Shown here piece by piece: positions 8,901-15,382 of a stretch of DNA of 52,627 nt. Source of the stretch: a bacterium (GTDB lineage Bacteria; Acidobacteriota; Thermoanaerobaculia; Multivoradales; J023); the NCBI GenBank assembly GCA_024226315.1, contig JAAELT010000181.1, forward strand, positions 1 to 52,627, in the 5' to 3' direction. The translations under genes were made by a program, and so were the position numbers. How positions within the stretch are numbered: position 1 is the stretch's first letter; every line of letters begins with the position of its first letter. The notes beneath the pieces were generated by a model, which saw nothing but the letters and a program-made list of their open reading frames with translations, did no database searches and had not been told where the DNA came from.

Positions 8901-10372
8901 GCCGCTCGCTCTACCTGCATCCGCTCGCCGCCGAGGCAGCGACAGAGCCACGGTTGGTGGCGCGCCACGACGACCCGATCGTCGAGTCGGAGTTCTCTGC
9001 CGATGGCCGGCTGCTCGCTTCCGCCGACCGGTCCGGTGAGATCCGGCTGTGGGCGCTGGCTTCCGAGTCCGTCACGCCGCTCCGGATCATGAGGGGACAT
9101 CGTGGCACCATTTCGAGACTCTCTTTCGATCCGACGGGCCGCCTGCTGGCTTCCGCCGGCCATGGCGACGGCACGGCTCGCGTCTGGGACCTCGAAGGAC
9201 CTCCGGAAGCTGATCCACTGATCCTCGAGCTGAACGCGGTCCAGGTCAACGACCTGGCCTTTCACCCGAGCGGCGGCTGGTTGGCGACCGCCGCGGGCAA
9301 CGTCGCGCTGTGGCCTCTCGGTCGACCCTACCCTCGTGTTCTACGTGGCCACGGCGCCAAGACCTACGGGCTCGCGTTCGCGGCGGACGGCAGCTGGGTG
9401 GCCTCGTCGTCCGCCGAGGGAACGCTTCGTCTCTGGCCGTTGGCGGATGGCGGCGAAGCCAGCCGAGTGCTCTACGCGGGCCCCACCGGTCTGCTCGACC
9501 TCGACGTCGACCGCACGGGTCAATATTTGCTGGCCGGGATCTCGGGCGGCAGCGGTACCCTGCTGGTGCCGATGGACGGCGGCGAGGCCAGGGTGCTCGA
9601 AGGTTTCGAGAGCCAGGCCTGGTATGTGGCTCTGGACTCCGAAGGGCGCTCCGCGGCGGCGGCTGCTGGGCAGTTCGATCCGAGCGAGGGCGTGGTCAGG
9701 ATCTGGGATCTCGAGACCGGAGACGTCAGGACCCTCGATCCCGGTGAAGGACAATGGATCCAGGAGCTGCGGTTCATGTCTGACGGCCGGCTGGTCAGTG
9801 GCGGCTGTTGCAGCGTGCGGATCTGGAGCCCCGGTGACGGGACCTTCGAGACCCTGCGCGAGGGACAGGAAGGAGTCAGAGCCCTCTTCAGGCTCGCCCT
9901 GAGCTCCGACGATCGTCTGCTGGCCAGTGTCGCCGCCGGCCGTGAGCTGTGGGTCCAGGACCTCCACCACGGGAGCTCCTGGACGGTCTCGACTCACGGC
10001 AACGCCACGCTCCGGTCTCTGGCCATGGATTCAGCCGGAACGACTCTGGTCAGCGCCGATGCCCTTGGCCGGGTGCGCGCCGGGCCGGTCACCGGTGAGC
10101 ATCCTCACCTCCTGCTCGGCCATGAGGGCCTGACCCGCGACGTCGCCGTCTCCCCGGACGGACGCTGGATCGGCTCGGTGGGCGAAGACGCCACGGTTCG
10201 CCTGTGGCCAATGCCCGAGGGCCAGCCCTTCTCCAGCCTGCCCTACGACGAGTTCCTCGATCGACTGCGTACGCTGACCAACCTTCGTGCCGTGGAGGAC
10301 GAGGCGGCTCCGGGCGGCTACCGCATCGAGCTGGCACCGTTCCCCGGCTGGCAGACGGCGCCCACCTGGTAA
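5930..10372 (+). CDS. Ser/Thr protein kinase - STAND NTPase - transmembrane - WD40 protein
   Basis: A 1480-aa signalling giant starting at a GTG that overlaps the previous stop (GTGA). Residues about 55-300 form a Hanks-type kinase with GRGGMSEVW glycine loop, VALK (K84), HRDLKPANVM (D178) and DFG (196-198), so it should be active. From about 313 a STAND NTPase starts with PYPGLAAFTRRDADYFFGRE, then the P-loop GPSGTGKSS (about 355) and Walker B LVIVDQFEEL. A membrane helix follows an Arg-rich segment at about 750-772. The rest (about 845-1450) is WD40 repeats, with many [F/L]SPDGRWLAS-like blade motifs. The propeller would lie on the other side of the membrane and act as sensor. The STAND module (nSTAND1-like) is also found in defence and apoptosis-like proteins; its job here is unknown. 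Confidence 0.88.
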   Translation: MNPGRDKPTDASARPLASDGEVPATDDATQTYRSTKSTPRAPSAFTPGQIVDHRYRVDFCLGRGGMSEVWRAFDLKLQVVVALKTLLDAHEGDERVRDLPRHEVRAARQVISPNVCRIFDLVIADGKELVSMEYIDGQTLSQRLRAGDPMELRAAADIASQSLAGLEAIHRAGLVHRDLKPANVMITRTGRVLVMDFGIAKRPRLEEAGTTVGTPAYMSPERLFGGEVDARSDVFAAGVLLAELINCADPRGPMSRKALWKGVRAMPPRLPKSPWRDVLLRAVDPDPDCRFASASALARALEDVTLAAEGVEDHSPYPGLAAFTRRDADYFFGREAEVEAVVEKLGRLHLQAIIGPSGTGKSSFLRAGLIPALGGDWGCVICHPGSAPLAALGRALAPALADDTDAVLELQHFDEPGVALAELGRWRRRHKAALVIVDQFEELFTLGDEDAQARFSRFLGRAAVEADVRVLLAMRDDFLYQCQTQPALAPIFAGLTPISTLAGPALRRALVQPALLCGYRFEDEALVEEMIGEVTQERGALPLLAFAAASLWEQRDRERGLLTRSAYERIGGVSGALAQHAEVALRRIGRERLPLVRELFRNLVTAEGTRAACSVGELLSLFGERAEDGRAVLQALIDGRLLTTFEVTAEKTLPEEEHRRVEIIHESLLSAWPRLVRWRTQDADGAQLRDQLRQAAHLWESRGRPADLLWRGTSWRELEVWREHYPGALTALEEEYLAAMGERAGRRQRRRRAALAAVLAVLLGVTAVIGTLWRRSESARARSEAARLLAIGRLELEHSPSGAVAYALASLELADDPESRLFALEALWRGPTALCSDTSQERAAWGLDFSPDGGWLAVRASGELELWPRDGGEPVIVGGDEDAISAFRFGSESKVLVTSSHEGRSATIRFWSVPEVEPLRSLAFDGLLFWDLSADRTKMIMGLESGDTAIFQSWPLAGGAPTNLGRFELRDFEIDQIAPAATRILYAGSAGRSLYLHPLAAEAATEPRLVARHDDPIVESEFSADGRLLASADRSGEIRLWALASESVTPLRIMRGHRGTISRLSFDPTGRLLASAGHGDGTARVWDLEGPPEADPLILELNAVQVNDLAFHPSGGWLATAAGNVALWPLGRPYPRVLRGHGAKTYGLAFAADGSWVASSSAEGTLRLWPLADGGEASRVLYAGPTGLLDLDVDRTGQYLLAGISGGSGTLLVPMDGGEARVLEGFESQAWYVALDSEGRSAAAAAGQFDPSEGVVRIWDLETGDVRTLDPGEGQWIQELRFMSDGRLVSGGCCSVRIWSPGDGTFETLREGQEGVRALFRLALSSDDRLLASVAAGRELWVQDLHHGSSWTVSTHGNATLRSLAMDSAGTTLVSADALGRVRAGPVTGEHPHLLLGHEGLTRDVAVSPDGRWIGSVGEDATVRLWPMPEGQPFSSLPYDEFLDRLRTLTNLRAVEDEAAPGGYRIELAPFPGWQTAPTW

Positions 10373-10714
10373 CCGGCCGGGAAGCCCCTCGGCCAGCGGC
10401 TGATTCTGACGATCATCGGTCGCGTTTCAGGCAGTGTGGCCATACACCTGTCCGTCAATCTGCACGGGCGTTCGAAGGTCTCGAAAAACCTTTCGAAGGC
10501 TGGTCGAGCGCGCGTCGGAAGCCAGAGATTCTGCCGCTCACGATTGCTCCGCCGAGGCCCGCCCCGGGCTGGACAATTCGGCCCCCGAGCGGTAGTGTTC
10601 TCGGGATATTCAAGGATCGTTCTGGTGGTTTTCACGACGAGCTGAAACCCGACGAGCTGAAGGGGCTGCCCCGACTCGAGTCCTCGATGCTCGCAAACCC
10701 CTGGAGACAATACG
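10373..10714 (+). other. Intergenic region before the Oar-like receptor
   Basis: There is no gene in these 342 bp. A small hairpin (ggccg / cggcc, 10375-10394) lies directly behind the kinase stop but has no T-tract, so termination there is uncertain. The remainder presumably carries the promoter and leader of the TonB receptor; I see no clear operator or riboswitch. Confidence 0.5.
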
Positions 10715-13700
10715 ATGACGACTGAGATCCGGCTCTTTCCCCTGGCGCTGGTTACGCTGACAGTGCTGCTCGCGGCCCCTCTGGCGCTGGCTCAGAACAC
10801 GACGTCGGCGATCCGGGTAGAGGTCGCCGACACTGAAGGCTCCGCGGTCGGCGACCTGGCGGTCACGATCACGCACATCCCCACGGGTCGCACCCAGGCA
10901 CTGGTCACCAATGAACAGGGCGTCATCGTCGCTCGCGGGCTCGCCGTCGGCGGCCCGTACGTGGTCGCCGTCCCCGAGGGCGGGGAGTACGCCACGGACA
11001 AGGTCGAGGACATCCATCTGGAGCTCGAGGAGACCCAGATCATCGCGCTCACCGTGCGTCCAGCCAGCTTCGAGGAGATCACCGTCACGGCACAGCTGGT
11101 CGGAGAGGATCTGACGCTCGGAGTCGGCAGGGACTTCGGCCCCGAGACCATCCAGGCCGTGCCGTCGATCTCCAGGGACTTCGTCAGCACGCTGGCCACC
11201 GAGCCGAAGATCCTGGTGGACAACAGCGTGGCGCGAGGACCCGCAGTGTCGATGGCGGGCCAGAACTTCCGTTTCAACAGCGTCACCATCGACGGCGTCG
11301 CGCAGAACGACAACTTCGGCCTGTCGAAGAACGCCTCGGCGACCCAGCGAACGCCGATCTCGATCGACGCGCTCGAGGCGATCAACGTCAACATCGCTCC
11401 CTTCGACGTGACCTACGGCAACTTCGTCGGCGGCAACATCAACATCGTCACCAAGTCCGGCACGAACGACTTCCAGGGCAGCGTCGTCGCGGTCACCACC
11501 GACGACGGTCTGACCGGCAACAGCTCGGAAGACGTCGATGATCTCGGCATCGGCACGTTCGAAGAGGAAACCTACGGCGCTTCCCTCGGCGGTCCCATCG
11601 TCCGCGACAAGCTCTTCTTCTTCGCCAACTACGAGACGTTCGAGACCACCGTGCCGTCGAACTCGCAGATCATCGACAACATCGCGGGCGTCGACCAGGC
11701 GGACGTCGACGAGGCCATCAGCATCTTCAACACCGTGTACGGCTTTGATCCCGGCACGTTCGACGCCTCGGACGTCGACGAGGACGAGAAGGTTCTGCTC
11801 AAGCTCGCCTGGAACGTCAACGACCATCACCGCGCGGTCGCCTCGTACCAGGTGGCGGAAGGCGACGTCCTGTTCGACGACTTCCCCGAGGTCGCGGTGT
11901 TGCAGTCCAACCGCTACAACATCAACGAGAAGCTGACCGCCTTTTCGGCGCAGCTCTTCTCGAGCTGGAACGACCGCTTCACCACCGAGCTCAAGTTCGG
12001 CACCAAGGATGTCGAGAATCGCCAGGTCTCAGTCGACACCACCAACCCGGACTTCGCCGTCACCGCCCCCGGCGGCGGCACGATCACGGCCGGCGGAGAC
12101 CGCTTCCGCCACGGCAACGAGCTCGACAACGATTCCGAGCTGATCCGCATCCGAGCCGACTACCAGGCCGGCAACCACCTGCTGACCTTCGGCTTCGAGC
12201 GGGAGGAGTACACGGCCCGCAATCTCTTCGTGCCGTTCTCCAAAGGCCAATGGAACTTCTTCTCGCTCGACGATCTGCGCAACCGCAACCTGGGGTTCGC
12301 CCTCTACGGCAACTCGAATAACGGGATCCAACGCGACGCCGAGGCCAACTTCAGCCCGGCGGTCAACAGCCTCTATCTCCAGGACGAATGGACGGCGGGC
12401 GACGATCTCACGTTCAAGCTCGGTCTTCGCTACGACGAGTACGACAACAGCGACGAGATCCCGTTCAATCACTTCTTCTTCGAGCGCAACGGCTTCTCCA
12501 ACCAAGAGAACCTGGACGGCAAGGACCTGCTCCTGCCGCGCCTCGGCTTCAGCTGGTCCGCGACGGACGACATCACTATCCGCGGCGGCGCCGGCCTGTT
12601 CGGCGGCGGCACGCCGCTGATCATGCTCGGCAACAGCTATTCGGGCAACGGCATCACCCGGACCATCGCCAGCTTCTTCGCGCCGTCCTTCGGCCCGCCG
12701 GTCTCGGACGCGCTGGCCAATGCCGTCGCCGCCCTGCCCGATCCCACCGCGGGCTTCACCTACCTGCAGCAGTTCATCGGCGTCAATCCAGACAGCGACG
12801 TCGACGCGATCGACCCGAACTTCGAGCCCCTCAGCACCTGGAAGTACAGCCTGGGCGGGGATTTCAGGTTCGGCAAGGACTGGCTGCTGGGCGCGGAGGT
12901 CATCTTCTCGGACGTCAAGGACGGCTTCGACATCTACGAAGGCCGTCGAGTTCAGGTCGCCACCGCTCCCGACGGGCGCCCGATCTACGATTTCCCGGCC
13001 GGCGGTGACTACATCGTCACCAACACCGGCGAGGGCAAGGGCACGGTGGTCACCCTCAGCCTCGACAAGTCTTTCACCGATACCCCCTCGGGACGCTGGG
13101 ACCTCAACCTCGGCTATACCAACCAGGACGTCGAGGAGCTGCGCTCCTACAACCGCTTCATCGGCTACGAGAGCTACGCCTTCGATCCGCACACGGACCT
13201 CAACAACGGACAGGTCGCGGATTCCAGGTACGAAGTCGAGGACCGCATCACGGCGACCGTGCTGTGGCAGAAGCAGGTCTTCGGCGACAACACGACGTCG
13301 ATCGGGCTGACCTACCAGGGACGCTCGGGCCGGCACTTCAGCTGGGTCTTCGGCAGCGGCGGCTCGAGTGCCTTCGGCGGCACCTTCCTCGCCGACTTCG
13401 GCAGCGAGGGCGACAACCCGGGCTCGCAGCTGTTTTACGTGCCCACCGGTCCCAACGACTCGATCATCACCGGCGATCCGGGCTTCCTCGCGGATCTGGA
13501 CCAATTCATCTCGGGCGAGCCCTGCCTCGACGGCAGCCGGGGCTCGGTCGTGCCGCGCAACAACTGCGAGACCGGCTGGGTGAACATCTTCAGCATCCGC
13601 CTCCAGCAGGAGATCCGGGCCTGGGGCGACACGTCCTTCGACCTCTTCCTCGACGTCGAGAACCTCGGCAACCTGATCAACAGCGACTGGGGCCGGATCG

Positions 13701-13885
13701 ACAGCTACACGGCGCCGTCGAACGTCGCGCCGGCCATCGTCTCGATCTCGGGCGACGGGTCGCAGTACGTACTTACGCCCAACGCGGCGTATGCGGGCAC
13801 CCCGGAGACCATCGTGGCGGATCCGGCGATCGCGCGTCTGCCGTCGGTGCATCGGATTCAGTTGGGGGCGCGGTTCAGCTTTTAG
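10715..13885 (+). CDS. TonB-dependent receptor, Oar-like, with carboxypeptidase-regulatory N-terminal domain
   Basis: The 1056-aa outer-membrane protein has a signal peptide ending ALAQN. A Cna-B/carboxypeptidase-regulatory-like domain occupies about 28-115 (VEVADTEGSAVGDLAVTITHIPTGR). Then come a TonB-box-like EEITVTAQ and a plug (PSISRDFVSTLATEPKILVDN, IDGVAQNDNFGLSKN, GGNINIVTKSGTNDFQGS), and a long beta-barrel ending with aromatic GARFSF. This architecture matches Oar-type receptors of Acidobacteria and Myxococcota rather than classical siderophore receptors. Such receptors import or secrete large substrates using TonB energy. No partner lipoprotein or hydrolase is adjacent, so the substrate is open. 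The gene is monocistronic, closed by the terminator at 13909. Confidence 0.9.
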   Translation: MTTEIRLFPLALVTLTVLLAAPLALAQNTTSAIRVEVADTEGSAVGDLAVTITHIPTGRTQALVTNEQGVIVARGLAVGGPYVVAVPEGGEYATDKVEDIHLELEETQIIALTVRPASFEEITVTAQLVGEDLTLGVGRDFGPETIQAVPSISRDFVSTLATEPKILVDNSVARGPAVSMAGQNFRFNSVTIDGVAQNDNFGLSKNASATQRTPISIDALEAINVNIAPFDVTYGNFVGGNINIVTKSGTNDFQGSVVAVTTDDGLTGNSSEDVDDLGIGTFEEETYGASLGGPIVRDKLFFFANYETFETTVPSNSQIIDNIAGVDQADVDEAISIFNTVYGFDPGTFDASDVDEDEKVLLKLAWNVNDHHRAVASYQVAEGDVLFDDFPEVAVLQSNRYNINEKLTAFSAQLFSSWNDRFTTELKFGTKDVENRQVSVDTTNPDFAVTAPGGGTITAGGDRFRHGNELDNDSELIRIRADYQAGNHLLTFGFEREEYTARNLFVPFSKGQWNFFSLDDLRNRNLGFALYGNSNNGIQRDAEANFSPAVNSLYLQDEWTAGDDLTFKLGLRYDEYDNSDEIPFNHFFFERNGFSNQENLDGKDLLLPRLGFSWSATDDITIRGGAGLFGGGTPLIMLGNSYSGNGITRTIASFFAPSFGPPVSDALANAVAALPDPTAGFTYLQQFIGVNPDSDVDAIDPNFEPLSTWKYSLGGDFRFGKDWLLGAEVIFSDVKDGFDIYEGRRVQVATAPDGRPIYDFPAGGDYIVTNTGEGKGTVVTLSLDKSFTDTPSGRWDLNLGYTNQDVEELRSYNRFIGYESYAFDPHTDLNNGQVADSRYEVEDRITATVLWQKQVFGDNTTSIGLTYQGRSGRHFSWVFGSGGSSAFGGTFLADFGSEGDNPGSQLFYVPTGPNDSIITGDPGFLADLDQFISGEPCLDGSRGSVVPRNNCETGWVNIFSIRLQQEIRAWGDTSFDLFLDVENLGNLINSDWGRIDSYTAPSNVAPAIVSISGDGSQYVLTPNAAYAGTPETIVADPAIARLPSVHRIQLGARFSF

Positions 13886-13908
13886 GTTCGGCTGGCAGCG
13901 TCGGATGA

Positions 13909-13932
13909 GGGGCGGCTTCGGCCGCCCCTTTT
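13909..13932 (+). terminator. Rho-independent terminator of the Oar-like receptor gene
   Basis: A perfect 8-bp stem GGGGCGGC / GCCGCCCC with a UUCG tetraloop is followed by four Ts, 23 bases after the receptor stop codon. This is a textbook intrinsic terminator and the clearest one in the window. It also stands between the receptor and the convergent HEPN gene. Confidence 0.92.
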
Positions 13933-13956
13933 GGTTGTGGTCCCCTCTGAAGCCGA

Positions 13957-14382
13957 TCAGCCCGGGGTTGGCGTTCCCTCATCCTCAACCTCCGGTGACA
14001 TGGAATCCGCCAATAGACCCTCCACACGATTGAGCAAAGCCGCCACCTGCTCGAGAGTCACACCGTGGTCCAGGGGTTCGTCATCGAAGATGTCGTAGCG
14101 AAACTGAACGGCAAAGGGATTGAGCTCGAGGAGCTCCCATAGGTTCGCCACTTCGGCGCCCGCTTCCTCCAACTTGTAGAGCAGGAGGCTCAGGTCGTGG
14201 GTCCGCGGGTAGGCGATTCGGAGAAACGTCAGCCAGGCTTTGAGGATCTTCTCAGCTGCCTGCTGGGCATGGAAGCCGACGATCCCGTCGCCCACCTCCG
14301 GTTGGTCGCAGAGGACTTCCGCAGCACGGAGGTCCCTGCGTGCCAGTGTGAGTAGCTTCGCTGCCAGCTCATCCTCGTTCAT
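13957..14382 (-). CDS. HEPN-domain protein (toxin of a HEPN/MNT pair)
   Basis: The start is MNEDELAAKLL; the 141-aa protein is an all-alpha HEPN domain of the PF05168 type. Typical segments are ARRDLRAAEVL, the GFHAQQAAEKILKAWL helix (about 35-50), YPRTHDLSLLLYKLEE and a late FAVQFRYDIFDDEP. The RNase-type Rx4-6H motif of HepT toxins is not obvious, so catalytic activity is doubtful; the RYD triplet stands where many relatives have RYP. It overlaps the end of the nucleotidyltransferase gene by 14 bases, as in HEPN-MNT toxin-antitoxin operons. There the MNT protein silences the HEPN partner, in studied cases by AMPylation. Confidence 0.85.
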   Translation of the reverse strand: MNEDELAAKLLTLARRDLRAAEVLCDQPEVGDGIVGFHAQQAAEKILKAWLTFLRIAYPRTHDLSLLLYKLEEAGAEVANLWELLELNPFAVQFRYDIFDDEPLDHGVTLEQVAALLNRVEGLLADSMSPEVEDEGTPTPG

Positions 14383-14713
14383 AGAGAACCCTGCCTTCCC
14401 GCAGGGCTTGGGCGATGATGTGACTTGGAGAGTCGCTCCACTCGGACGCTTCCTCTTGGCTGTAGACGATAATGTCCTTGGGCACCGGGAACCGGGCGAG
14501 GGCGCGCCACAGCAGCGCTGCCTCACGGCGCCGACTGCGCAGCTTGCCGAAGGGCTCCTGCTCGATCACCAACAGGTCGACATCCGAATCCGGCCGGGCG
14601 CTGCCGCGGGCATGAGAGCCGAAGAGCACGATGCGCTCCGGCTCGACCTCGCGCACGATCACCCTCGCCATCTGCAGCAGCATGTCCTCTGAGAGGTCGG
14701 CGGTGGTTGCCAT
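14369..14713 (-). CDS. MNT-type minimal nucleotidyltransferase (antitoxin of the HEPN pair)
   Basis: The 114-aa protein starts MATTADLSEDM and carries the polymerase-beta-like nucleotidyltransferase signature VLFGSHARGSARPDSDVDLLVI (about 29-50). It contains the GS dipeptide and the DxD metal-binding pair, so all active-site residues are present. The rest is a short alpha/beta extension (PKDIIVYSQEEASEW) typical of MNT proteins. It lies upstream of and overlaps the HEPN gene, giving the usual order antitoxin-then-toxin. A later Met (MLLQMARV) could also serve as start. The upstream region holds the 41-bp repeat array, which begins about 118 bp from the start codon. Confidence 0.88.
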   Translation of the reverse strand: MATTADLSEDMLLQMARVIVREVEPERIVLFGSHARGSARPDSDVDLLVIEQEPFGKLRSRRREAALLWRALARFPVPKDIIVYSQEEASEWSDSPSHIIAQALREGRVLYERG

Positions 14714-15382
14714 TATCGATCCCTTCTGTCCAAGGTTCTTGAATGCCATCGCGACGCCAATGAGTGCTACGCCAGGCTCCTCTTGGGCAAGCAAGGCCCG
14801 TTGCGATGACGATATCACCGTGACCTGGTTATGACCTGGAGCGAAACAGGGCGTGATCGGGTCTGTGGTCATGACCCTGGGTCGAAACGGCGCCTGCGCG
14901 GGTCTGTGGTCATGACCCTGGAGAGAAACAGCGGCCGCGCGGGCCTGTGGTCATGACCCCGAAGCGGAATAGCGCTCAATCGGCTCTGTGGCCATGACCC
15001 TGAAGCAGAAAAGCGTCCAACCGGCTCTGTGGTCATGACCCTGGAGCGGAATTGGGCTCAATCGGGTCTGTGGTCATGACCCTGGAGCGGAATAGCGTCC
15101 AATCGGCTCTGTGGCTATGACCCTGGAGCGGAATGGGCGCTGATCGGGTCTGTGGTCATGACCCTGGAGTGAAATGGCGTCCAATCGGCTTGGTGGTCAT
15201 GGCCCTGGAGCGGGATGAGGCCGAATCTGGTCTGTGGCTATGACCACGGTCATGGTCCGGAGTCGGTGTGAGGTGGCATGCTCTTGGTGCTGCAATGGGC
15301 CTTTGTCGATTCTCGTGGATTCTGTCCGCCGGGTCGTTGAGGCGGCGCTTCGGTGAGCGACGGTCCAGCAGCCTCTTGAAGT
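14714..15382. other. Divergent intergenic region between the MNT and eCIS-core genes
   Basis: Apart from the 41-bp tandem array listed separately (14831-15250), I see no gene in these 669 bp. The 41-base period is not a multiple of three and the frames are broken, which argues against coding. Promoters for both divergent genes must lie here or within the array. Confidence 0.6.
14831..15250. repeat. Tandem array of ten 41-bp units (first 40 bp) plus a partial, each with a GGTCATGACC-type palindrome
   Basis: The ATGACC core recurs at 14831, 14871, 14912, 14953, 14994, 15035, 15076, 15117, 15158, 15199 and 15240. The first step is 40 and all nine later steps are exactly 41 bases. The conserved part reads tctgtggtcatgaccctgga followed by gcggaat; the other roughly 14 bases vary but alternate among a few versions (cgtccaatcggc, gctcaatcggg). 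In most units the core is the self-complementary decamer GGTCATGACC; others have single changes (GGCCATGACC, GGCTATGACC, GGTCATGGCC). Forty-one bases is close to four helical turns, so all palindromes face the same side of the DNA. This suits an array of protein-binding sites. Confidence 0.92.

Noticed and set aside
12029..13852. 607-codon minus-strand reading frame
   Set aside because: It is the antisense shadow of the Oar-like receptor barrel, with biased Val/Glu/Ala/Arg composition and no domain.
14831..15250. CRISPR array
   Set aside because: The period is 41 bases and the units diverge throughout, with only about 14 bases of semi-variable sequence that recurs between units. No cas gene is present. 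It is a tandem repeat with palindromes.
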